Assembly: GCA_963575645.1 (NCBI GenBank)
Contig: OY754466.1
Coordinates: 11,262,001-11,326,000 of the forward strand
DNA: 64,000 nt
Direction of reading: 5' to 3'
DNA from: Xanthostigma xanthostigma
Lineage: Eukaryota > Arthropoda > Insecta > Raphidioptera > Raphidiidae
This document shows, piece by piece, positions 55,265 to 64,000 of this stretch. The translations under genes were made by a program, and so were the position numbers. The notes under the pieces are model-generated. The model saw nothing but the letters and a program-made list of their open reading frames with translations, searched no databases and had not been told where the DNA came from. The stretch's first letter is position 1, and each line of letters opens with the position of its first letter.

Positions 55265-55496
55265 CATAGAGATATTAGAGTAGAGTACGCGAGTGAGCCG
55301 TGAAAGTGTTTGCAATTCAGAGAGAGAAAAGTTCCTAATCTATATGGTAACTAATGATGCAAAACAATGCTGATTTGAGTAAACATATAATAAATAATGA
55401 TACGGAACGTTTGCAGCGTTCTCTCTCTGAACTGCAGACCCTTTCACTTATGGCAAGCATACCCGTTAGCGTACTCTAGTAACTTATATCTCTATG
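55265..55496. mobile_element. hAT-type MITE, CATAGAGATAT ends
   Basis: Inverted ends CATAGAGATATTAGAGTA and CATAGAGATATAAGTTAC, with further symmetry through CAGTTCAGAGAGAGAA-like blocks. A perfect 8-bp duplication GTCGAGAG flanks it (55257-55264, 55497-55504). Non-coding, 232 bp. Confidence 0.88.
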
Positions 55497-55504
55497 GTCG
55501 AGAG

Positions 55505-56119
55505 TTCAGAACGGTGTAAAACGTCGAAAAATTTTGGCTCTCCTCCTAGATCCCACCATTACATCCGTCCGACGTCAATATTTTATGTGCCATATATTTT
55601 TAGTTCTAAGCCGGTTCTTTTCATTATTCCTCTATAAACAATGCTCACCTAAGAATTATTTTCTACAATGGAAGGTTCCTTATAAAATAAAAACAAAAAC
55701 AAATATAATAAAAACGAAAGCCCTCGGGCTGTCATTTTTCAAAGCTTGTTTTTTTATCTTATATATTTACTGTCTTTGTGAAATGTAGTTCTTTTCCACG
55801 TAAAAATATTTTTAATTACTAATTGACGTTAAACTTGTGGAGATGGTCGGTCGTTTCGTTTAATGAACTCATTATGTCATAAAACACGCCCACGAGCTGG
55901 CAGGTTTCATTCCTTTAATGAGCCATTTTGTTATGCAGTGTCACAATTTTATATTAATGATTAATTATTTTGTCTATGGATTAATTAAAATTTTCTTGGA
56001 ACTGATTCTTCGCTTGGAGCTCTCTAAAATGTGATTAAATAATTATTAATACAACAAACGCTTGAATAAATTCTACAATTAATTTCGTTTCGGAATACTA
56101 CTCCATCATCAAGACAGCC
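55505..56119. other. No recognised feature
   Basis: An 84-codon frame at 55534-55788 has no domain. Confidence 0.35.
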
Positions 56120-56805
56120 AAAGGACCCCGCACGGAACATATGGGAATCGCCCCTCGGTTAAAATTCTCCATACTCGGGGATATTATCCAAAAATCGACG
56201 CTGATCAAAAGTCTCCATGGGCACGAAGTCCGGAAATGCGATCCCGGGGAGTTATTATTATTTTGATTGCAATAAAAGTATACTTTTATTGCAATCAAAA
56301 TAGGGAAAATGAGCAAATGCACCCGTCTCCTTGTGATATTCTATTATAGACATATCTACATCACATAGATATATCATATACAGTATATATGTCGCCGGGA
56401 TATTGTCAAACCCGTGATATTATAATTTCACTTAGTGAAATTATAATATCACGAATCTTTGTCAATCGTGATATTGTAATTTCACTAGTGAAATTACAAA
56501 ATCACGGATTTGACAATATCCCGGCGACATATATACTGTATATGATATATCTATGTGACGTAGATATGTCTATAATAGAATATTATTATCACAAGGAGAC
56601 GGGTGCATTTGCTCATTTTCCCTATTTTGATTGCAATAAAAGTATACTTTTATTGCAATCAAAATAATAATAACTCCCCGGGATCGCATTTCCGGACTTC
56701 GTGCCCATGGAGACTTTTGATCAGCGTCGATTTTTGGATAATATCCCCGAGTATGGAAGATTTTAACCGAGGGGCGATTCCCATATGTTCCGTGCGGGGT
56801 CCTTT
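56120..56805. mobile_element. 686-bp palindrome made of smaller palindromes
   Basis: Ends AAAGGACCCCGCACGGAACA and its mirror. Arms of about 340 bp around 56462 match with few changes. Inside each arm sits a 40-bp perfect palindrome (TTTTGATTGCAATAAAAGTA and mirror, near 56262-56302 and 56622-56664) and, nearer the centre, a second palindrome (GTGATATTATAATTTCAC-type, 56414-56453 and 56469-56506). One strand could fold into a branched, multi-hairpin shape. Weak outer symmetry (GGAATACTA, GGATACTA) lies beyond the tips. Mirror frames 56322-56098 (-) and 56603-56818 (+) are not genes. No clear target duplication. Confidence 0.85.
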
Positions 56806-57009
56806 AACTTTGAAATAGTATCCAAAACGTGCCTTGTATACATTTAAAATAGTTGTAAAACTTCCCCAAGTGCTCTGTTATTCATAGAAAATGTCATGTT
56901 ATTAATTTAGATTAAAGACTTTATACTCAATCGCTATCCCATGAATCGATCTAGCAATAAATGATCAGTATCTTACACCTATATATACAAATATTAAGAG
57001 CACTGTGGT

Positions 57010-57172
57010 TGAAACAAAAATAAAAAATAAAGAATTGTTACTTCTTACCACAACAGTTTTATTAGCGGATGTACATTTCGGGAGCTATGCCGTCATCTTC
57101 AGCAAACACTAAGCATACACACATCCACTATTAAAATTGTTGTGGTAAGAAGTAATTATTCTTTATTTTTTA
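57010..57172. mobile_element. Foldback family H, copy 1 (shortened)
   Basis: ACTTCTTACCACAACAGTTT and its mirror TGTTGTGGTAAGAAGT define the arms. The left shoulder AAATATTAAGAGCACTGTGG is shared with copy 2 at 63740. The right arm has lost the hammerhead-like part that the left keeps (57074-57110). Confidence 0.7.
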
Positions 57173-57871
57173 TTTAATCTTACACCTAAATGTTGGCTTA
57201 AAACCAGTGGAGGATTTAGGCTTAGACCCGCGAGGTTTGGGTTTAGAGCAGAAAAATTTAGGAGATAACTAAAATTTGAAAGGTGACAAACATTTGGAAA
57301 GCGCTAACAATTCAAAAATTTTTAAATACCTAAAAAAATTTTGTTCAACAGCAATAAGAAGTTCATATCGCTCTTGAACAAAATCTTTTTAGTTGAAAAA
57401 TATTTTTTACTTTTTAGAGTGTTTATTTCAGTTTTTTAAACTCTATTTTTTTAATTAATATATACTAATATCATTTCTATAAAGCCCAAATACTACGACT
57501 GATGTACGTGATGAACGTAAAGATAATTGTGCATCGTACAAAAGCGCAATTAAATAATTATGGAAGTATATTCACGACCGGTGAATTTGACAAATATTTG
57601 TACTTGATATATATGACACTTGTCTACCCGTTTGAAGTTCTTTCATTGAGAGTCCACGCTAAAATACAAAGGAACTGCCCGAAGCTATATCTCTTACTCT
57701 TTGGTCAAACACCGCGGCACACTTTATGTCCCACCAACAATAATGAGTACATATATTAATATGGAATTATTTCTCAGAAGGCAATAGCCCAGTAGGCAAC
57801 GTAACTATAAAGTTATTTGTAAAAATGAGTCACCAATCTTTATTTTCTTGCATAGTATTTTTCACATACTT
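57173..57871. other. No recognised feature
   Basis: An 85-codon frame at 57502-57759 has no recognisable domain. Confidence 0.35.
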
Positions 57872-58443
57872 TCCGGTGATGGAGATGAGCATCGGAAATC
57901 GCTGTTTAACTTCGATGTCGATGTTTTTTCCATTGATGTTTTACAGCCAATGTTTTTGTCACACTGTATTACAGCCAATGCTTCTGTAACATCGATAAGA
58001 TTAATTTTTGTACTCGGATGATCGGTTGCAAAACATCAGTTATCGATCCACCAGCAAGATATCTTGCTGGTGGATCATTGAATTACGTATTTTGTTGAAT
58101 TGGATCAGCACTTCACAAACATCGAAAACCGGTGTTTTGCAACCGATCACTCGAGTACAAAAATTAATCTTATCGATGTTACAGAAGCATTGGCTGTAAA
58201 ACATCATCCGATGTTTTTGACATCATATCCGATATATCATTCGATGGTTTGTATTTCTTTCCGTGTTCATCGTATGATTTTGACATCGGTGGTTACTTGT
58301 GATATATCATTATTTGTTAACATCGCTGTTTTTTTTTTATTTCTTTCGATGTTCATCCGATGTTTTTTACATTGATGGTTAGTTGCGATATATCATTCGA
58401 TGTCAACATCGAGGTTTTTCTTTCATTGCTCATCCCTACCTGG
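57872..58443. mobile_element. MITE rich in ACATCGATG words
   Basis: Edges GATGGAGATGAGCA and (minus) GGTAGGGATGAGCA are similar inverted ends of hAT-like form. An inner palindrome (57963-58200) pairs ACAGCCAATGCTTCTGTAAC and GTACTCG..GATCGGTTGC with their mirrors around CAGCAAGATATCTTGCTG. Variants of CATCGATG recur throughout the right half. Target duplication not identified. Confidence 0.6.
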
Positions 58444-58713
58444 TGAACTAGTTTTAATGGAAAGTTGAAATTTGGCAAAAAGTTTTCTGAGAGCTCGAGA
58501 GTAGTGTGCAAAATCTTAAACAAAAAAATACCATTTAAGCCAAAAAATCATGTTTGTGAGTTCGGACAAGCGTATATTTAAAATATATCAGAAGAATTAC
58601 CATTATCTATACAGGCGTTAATAATGACTAATAATGATAAGCAAAAGTCAATAAACAATTTTGTTATACGTATAGTAACTAGATAATTATTTATATAATA
58701 TGTTTGAGTAATA

Positions 58714-58903
58714 GTGCTAACACACGGTCGAACTTGGTCCGGTCTGACAACGGACATGGTACGGCGGATCTTGCAACAGACGACCGAATCTGTTCCCATC
58801 GAACCGGGCGGACACGCAGACTACTGTACAGACGAACAGATTTGGTACGGAGCGGACCAGATCCGCTGTCCGCTTCGAACCAAGTTCGACCGTCTGTTAG
58901 TAC
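58714..58903. mobile_element. MITE with GTCGAACTTGGT ends
   Basis: Inverted ends GTGCTAACACACGGTCGAAC and GTACTAACAGACGGTCGAAC are flanked by TA on both sides. Inner symmetry around CGGACA and GATCTG blocks. GC-rich against its surroundings. The two plus-strand open frames across it are by-products. Confidence 0.75.
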
Positions 58904-58907
58904 TATA

Positions 58908-59496
58908 AAGAGAAATATACTATTTAATTCACCTTATAATTGAGCTAATATTTAAAAGAAAATGAAAGAGTAAACAAAAAACTTAAGCAGCTTTTTAAAT
59001 AAAAGTTACAACGTATAACATTTTATTAAATGTTCCACGTAACTTTCCATTCTTTGTTCATTTGCAGTTGCGTCGTTAATATTAACTATGCGTATATTAT
59101 TATAAAGTGTAGTACAGGAGCTTTAAACAATTATTATTTTAACCTACGTGGGTATTTATTTAGGATACGTAACTGTATAATATAATATTTATTTTATTAT
59201 ATCTCTTAATGTTTCTATTCATTAATATTCATATAATGTTTAGGTACAGGGTAACACGATTTGTTTTCTGTAAAGCGAGCTAAATAGTAATCGAAGTGAA
59301 ATAATTAATTGTCCCAAAGTTTAAGTCAATTTTCAACGAAGTCTCAATAAAATCGTCCCTAGAGCCTAAACTATTCAACTGATTTTCAATTCATTCGATT
59401 CAATCTATTCGTTATTATGGCCCGGGTAACATAGGCCACATTTATTTTTGAATTTTGGTCCTAAAGGGAAGCAAATTGAAAACAAATTAAAAAAAA
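58908..59496. other. No recognised feature
   Basis: AT-rich spacer. Confidence 0.4.
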
Positions 59497-59765
59497 TTCA
59501 AAAACTAAAACCCGACTACTGAAAAGTATGAAACAAGAAACTGTTCTCATCTGAGGATAGCAATGGTCGTATGCCATCTCATATAATATATGAGGCCCCT
59601 CTAGATGTATAGCGTGATGCACTTTGCCCTAGAGCTTATAATCGCTTACTACTGTTAAAATGTCATGTTTTGTTAGAGTAGGTGGCATATGACCACGGCT
59701 ATCCTCAGATGAGAATATTTTCTTCTTTCATACTTTTCACTAGTCGGGTTTTAATTTTTGAACTT
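59497..59765. mobile_element. Foldback element
   Basis: Arms of about 90 bp: TTCAAAAACTAAAACCCGAC ... TTCTCATCTGAGGATAGC and the mirror GCTATCCTCAGATGAGAA ... GTCGGGTTTT, with a loop of roughly 90 bp. Non-coding. Confidence 0.75.
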
Positions 59766-59782
59766 ATTTTTGAATAATGTAT

Positions 59783-60171
59783 TTTATTCAACACGCGTGA
59801 GTAATATGTAATTTCGGGGCCCTGCTAAACGTGGGAGAAATAATATATTACTTCACTAGTGTAATAATGAATTTTCTGGCGTGGGAGAAATAATATATTA
59901 CTTCACTAGTGTAATAATGAATTTTCTGGACCAATAGAAACTCAGTAGCAAGCCCAAGCGCTAAATAATGAAAAAAACTGCAGCAAGCAGCTTCTGGGCC
60001 AATAGGAACGTGGTAGGCGGTATTGTATATATGAAAACAGCATCGCAATTCAGCGAAGTCATGGCAATCTTGTATATACACTGACGGTGGTACGTCAATC
60101 AATGAAGTGATTTATTATTTTTCCCTCTTTTATCAGCGCCCCGATTACATATTACTCCTGCTAGTTGAATA
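59783..60171. mobile_element. MITE containing a 50-bp tandem duplication
   Basis: Inverted ends TTTATTCAAC..GAGTAATATGTAAT on both sides. GTAT occurs on both flanks. Inside, 59831-59880 and 59881-59930 are identical 50-bp repeats except for the last base. The minus-strand open frame 60102-59848 lies within it and has no domain. Confidence 0.65.
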
Positions 60172-60272
60172 AAGTATTATGTGCGACTATTGATCGAAGG
60201 AGAATATTCCACTCGCGTGCGTTTTACGCTCATGGAATCTTCTTCTTCTCTCACTAGTCGCACAATATACTA
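60172..60272. mobile_element. 100-bp inverted repeat
   Basis: AGTATTATGTGCGACTA and its mirror TAGTCGCACAATATACT bracket a smaller imperfect stem (GGAGAATATTCCACTCGCG region). It abuts the previous MITE. Confidence 0.6.
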
Positions 60273-60562
60273 TTATTCGTCATACGCATACAAATAACGT
60301 AAATAAGGATTTTCGTTCCTATATTCTTCTTCTTAATTGAAAACATATATATATAAAACGCTGATTATAAACCGGCATATTATTATGACGTCTTTATAAA
60401 AAGATAAGTATATAAATTAGCTTCCTCGAGTAGTCTTAAGCATATTCATTGTTTGTGTAAGCGTATATGCAGGATGTATCACAGGAAACCGTATCTAGGG
60501 AAATGTATACAGTACAAATTAGCTAAGATCAGAGATTACTTTGCCCTTTATTCAGAGATCGT

Positions 60563-60889
60563 TATAATACGCGCCACGAATCTAAAAGGCTCGGAAGTTA
60601 GATGCGAATACGGGCTTGCGCTTGTACAGTATGTTGAAAAACTACAAACTCGCATCTCAACAAAACTAAAATAACAATAGCAACTTGACAATAGCGTACT
60701 CGACTGTACTTTAAAGCAGGAAAGCGACAAGTGACAAAGGCTACGAGCGATCACGGCCAATCACCGACGAGCGCACGTTCCGTGCAGGTAGCTGGGAGGT
60801 GGTGGGAGTATCAACGGCTCTAAAATGTGCCTTTGCGAGGCTGTTTGTTACTAGCTTCCGAACCTTTTAGATCCGTGGCGCGTATTATA
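60563..60889. mobile_element. MITE with TAATACGCGCCACG ends
   Basis: Ends TATAATACGCGCCACGAATC and TATAATACGCGCCACGGATC are inverted and continue through TAAAAGG-TCGGAAG. TA lies on both flanks, so a TA duplication is likely. Open frames here (60453-60674, 60760-60548) overlap the element and are not supported. Confidence 0.7.
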
Positions 60890-61739
60890 CCATGATTTAC
60901 ATAATGAAATCGTTTCAATGGAGGTTTATTTGAACATTTGCCTTATTTTTTTTACTGGTTTGGTTTAATTATATTAATTAAAAAAATATTTTTAAATAAA
61001 AAATTGTTTCATTAATATAAAAATAAATTCTTTGATTACTGAAGAATTTATTTTAACTGATCTTTCTAATTATTCATTATTAGCTATTATTGTTATTAAA
61101 TAATGATTAGTCAGCATTACCATGGCACAAATTCTCATATGTAGCCAAAATAATCGTTGATCCTAACCAATTTGCACAATGGAGTTTTCCCTATGTTCGG
61201 TTGTCTGTGATACACCCTGTATAATATATATTTGTATTTCTTTTAAGCATCTAACTTTTTGATAATAAATTTTTATTATATCAATAAAACATTTTTTTCT
61301 TCTAAAGAATAAACTGTTTTCAAATAAAATAATGTTTTTTTTTCGGGATATTATTATAAATTATTAATATGAAAAAGAAACCAGAAGCGTGGAAAAAAAC
61401 ATTCATGGACATTTATATATCTATTTCATTCATAAAGTGATCCAATTAGAATATGTGGAACAATTCTTTCTAAAGTTTCCATTTGAAACTGATTTAAAAC
61501 TTTTTCAATTTGAATTTTATTTTATGTAAATTGAATTTCAACGCCATTTGAATCAAGTTTGTGTTCTTCGAAAACTAGAATCTGTATGAAACGACGCCAC
61601 TGGTTTCATTTTATTACATTTCATTAAATATGTTTTGAGAAATTAAAATGACATCAATGTCAACGTTTTTTCCCGCTTTTGGAATGTATTTAATAACACG
61701 ATTAATAATAAGAAGTAATTAAAAATGCTCTTCAATTAA
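60890..61739. other. No gene; possible short inverted-repeat element
   Basis: GAAACCAGAAGCGTGG (about 61379) and the minus-strand GAAACCAGTGGCGTCG (about 61608) are similar inverted ends and could bound a decayed hAT-type element. A TACAGGGTGTATCACAGACA phrase (minus, about 61208-61225) is of a common insect repeat type. Confidence 0.35.
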
Positions 61740-62411
61740 TTAAAATTTAACAAAATTTATGTGTACGAACCTCATTAGACTTGAGTTACTTGAAATCTGA
61801 AACATTGCTTGTGCTAGCCCTGAACCTACAATTCTAGACCTTAAAAATAACTTATTACCTGTTTTGAAGACAACGTCTTCAGTGGTCAAAGGATCCAAAA
61901 AGAACGCAATTACTGGTAGGTATGTTTGCATTCTACTAAAAAATATTTCAACATATTTATAACTAAGCTTAGTCGATTTAGTGCCATTAAATAAATACAT
62001 ATATGACCTAACGGACAATTTTTTCAAAAAATGTGCTACCAGCAATTACTCAGTGATAAGCGAAATCGGAAATTATGATAAAGAAGAACTTCCTTACAAC
62101 TACAGACATAAACGGATCAAGCACGCCTTGACCCAATAAATAAAACTATAATAATAAATAAACTTACGCTTTTTTTTTAATAATAAGTCTACTACTTTGT
62201 TTGGATTTTTTTCCGAATTTTTCCCAAATTGTACAATTATATTATGTTTTTCTCTGTTTATTTTATTTTCTTCTCTTAGATAGCAGCTGTATACGTGGAA
62301 CGCTTTTTTTAAATTTTAATTATTGTCTTATGTACATAATTGTATTTTTAGTAAAAAAAATATCTTATCTTATCTTATTTATAACAAATTTAAAATCTCG
62401 ATTGTAATTTT
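61740..62411. other. Unassigned; short TATCT tract at 62361-62380
   Basis: A 101-codon minus-strand frame (62045-61740) reads as a plausible hydrophobic protein piece (LLVAHFLKKLSVRSYMYLFN) but matches nothing I know. The three to four TATCT units before the SINE could be the tail of a retroposed fragment. Confidence 0.3.
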
Positions 62412-62700
62412 AACCGAGCGGGTAGCGTAGCGGTGAGAGAACTAGAGTCGCATTCGGGAGGTACCGGGTTCGAATCCCGGCGGTAGCAGATGTGGCTGGA
62501 AGTTTTTCATACTGCCTCGCGCCAAAAAACGAATTCTTGTACCGGCCATCTTGTTGAGTTTTCCATGCTTTCCCTCAATAATTCCAGATAAATATCGAGA
62601 TGGTTCTTATTCAAGGCCATGGCCGATTACTTGTCAAACTCCTATGCTCAAAACTTGACTACCTTATCCTAATTTCCTAAAAAAAATCCTTCTTTCGGTG
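62412..62700 (+). mobile_element. tRNA-derived SINE joined to a LINE fragment
   Basis: A box GGGTAGCGTAGCGGTGAGAG, B box GGTTCGAATCC and body to CCTAATTTCCT, after which the SINE stops and LINE coding sequence begins at about 62703. Confidence 0.85.
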
Positions 62701-62702
62701 CG

Positions 62703-63395
62703 CATGGTTGGGTAACAAACTCTCCTGGAAACCACATATTGAAGATTTAAACAAAAATTTAAACAAAACTACATATCTTTTACGACAATTAAGAAAAATT
62801 GCATCAGAGGAAATAGTTATAAATGCTATTATGCTTTTGCACATTCTCGTTTAAAATACGGAATAATCTTCTGGCGAGTTTCATCACACACCGATCTTAT
62901 ACTACGAAAACAAAAACTTATTATTAGAACAATAAAAAACATAAAGCAAAAAGACAGCCGCAAACCACAATTCCGAAATCTAAAAATTTTAATTGTAACA
63001 GGTATCTTCATTCTAGAATGTGTCATGTTTTACAGAAAAAATACAGATCTGTTTACTAACCGAAGTAATATATACATAATTACCCTACACGGAACAAAAA
63101 TAACATTGAAAAAATTCAGACCAATTTGAAGGCAGTAAATAGCGGTTTAAATAATACAATAGCAAACATTTACAACAAACTGCCTAATACTTTAGTAAAA
63201 TTAAATAATAGTAGACTGAAAAATAAATTAAAACAGGAATTGATAAAACTAGCACCATACACTTTGGACGATTTTAATACATTTAACTTCAACATTTAAT
63301 TTAAGTTTTCTGACATGTTTTATACTCACAAGTTAAGTAAATTTTACTATAATGTAAAATTAGATAAAATAAAGAGTATTATTATTATTGTTATT
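62703..63395 (+). pseudogene. Degenerate LINE ORF2 C-terminal fragment
   Basis: Across three frames it encodes pieces parallel to the C terminus of the intact LINE at 40.5 kb: KPHIEDLNKNLNKTTYLLRQ (compare HIDKIVKKISKSSYLLRSL), RKQKLIIRTIKNIKQKDSRK, then FRNLKILIVTGIFILECVMF (compare FKNLRLLTVYGIFVLECIMF). Several stops and shifts. It ends with a UTR and an (ATT)n tail at 63378-63401. Dead copy of a related LINE. Confidence 0.75.
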
Positions 63396-63401
63396 ATTAT
63401 T

Positions 63402-63739
63402 AAAAATGAACATACGCCACTTGGTCTTGTGTCCACGCGCGTATATGTAAGGAGAATGTGTTTTCAGAATATTTCAAAAGTATAGGCTTGCGGTATTTTG
63501 AAAGCCAACATCGTTTCCATAAATTAACAAATGAATAACGGTGTCCCTTTTGAACCTTTTCGTTCACTATGAAAATAAATCCACGTAATTATCCCAATAA
63601 ATGTGAGCATCATTTTGGTTTAAATTAACTTGTACATTATTAATTGGTTCTCTTTTGCCGCATCATTCGTTTGGTTTTCTGCCACTAAAGGCTGTTGCAA
63701 AAGCAACGCCATTTTTAAAATAACAATTATTATAATATT
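63402..63739. other. No recognised feature
   Basis: AT-rich spacer. Confidence 0.4.
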
Positions 63740-63965
63740 ACAAATATTAAGAGCACTGTAGTTGAAACAAAAAAAAAAATAGAATAGCTGCTTCTTACCA
63801 CAACAGTTTTATTAGCGGATGTACATTTCGGGAGCTATGCTCCCATCTTCAGCAAACACAGTTTAGTGTTAATGTTTGCTGAAGATGAGAGCAGAGCTCC
63901 CGAAATGTACATCCGCCAAAAAGACTGTTGTGGTAAGAAGTAACTATTCTATATTTTTTATTGTT
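63740..63965. mobile_element. Foldback family H, copy 2
   Basis: AAATATTAAGAGCACTGTAG, then arms CTTCTTACCACAACAGT ... GGCGGATGTACATTTCGGGA and mirror. Both arms hold a hammerhead-like core (minus 63821-63851, plus 63879-63908). Sequence to 64000 shows nothing more. Confidence 0.75.
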
Positions 63966-64000
63966 ATAATATTGTCATTCTGTCTACAAGATAGTTAAAA

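Noticed and set aside
56098..56818. Mirror pair of about 72-codon frames
   Set aside because: By-products of the 686-bp palindrome.

Overview
The window reads as AT-rich nuclear DNA from an arthropod, most likely an insect. I found no complete host gene. Support for an insect: non-LTR retrotransposons with RT and endonuclease motifs of the kind common in insects, tRNA-derived SINEs, Helitron-type ends, and at 24.3-25.1 kb and 36.7-36.9 kb a dispersed repeat I remember as frequent in moth genomes. The order is not settled by the sequence. Nearly everything recognisable is mobile DNA, much of it palindromic (foldback) DNA transposons, often nested.

Layout. 0-5.4 kb: dispersed repeat family A, a decayed LINE fragment, two short hAT-type elements with 8-bp target duplications, and two related palindromes. 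5.7-18.8 kb: a tRNA-derived SINE family (copies also at 44.9 and 62.4 kb), a chimera of a tRNA-like module and a foldback (second copy at 27 kb), a 720-bp foldback, a 12-bp microsatellite, a probable solo LTR with a heat-shock element and TATA box, a TTAA-flanked MITE (second copy at 36.9 kb), an array of ACACG-type motifs, and a LINE C-terminal fragment. 19.6-22.9 kb: a large terminal-inverted-repeat element with nested insertions, next to a tandem array. 24-40 kb: more repeats, pogo-like, Helitron, hAT and Harbinger relics, and a LINE 3' fragment.

40.5-44.5 kb carries the one intact element: a non-LTR retrotransposon on the minus strand with ORF1 (268 aa) and ORF2 (953 aa, endonuclease plus reverse transcriptase), inserted in a local 258-bp tandem duplication. 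46.4-49.9 kb is a head-to-tail array of about 1.39-kb Helitron-like units. The third unit is hit by a hAT element (49916-53740, 8-bp duplication), whose transposase frame is in turn split by a 2.6-kb near-perfect palindrome (50452-53061). 55-64 kb is dense in palindromic MITEs, including a 686-bp palindrome made of smaller palindromes.

How parts may work together: SINEs and several LINEs share (ATT)n-type 3' tails, consistent with SINE mobilisation by LINE machinery. Most DNA elements lack a transposase and must have moved in trans. Several otherwise unrelated foldbacks share a hammerhead-like core (CTGAWGA, short stem, GAAAYGT). All coordinates of repeat edges are by-eye estimates unless a target duplication fixes them.
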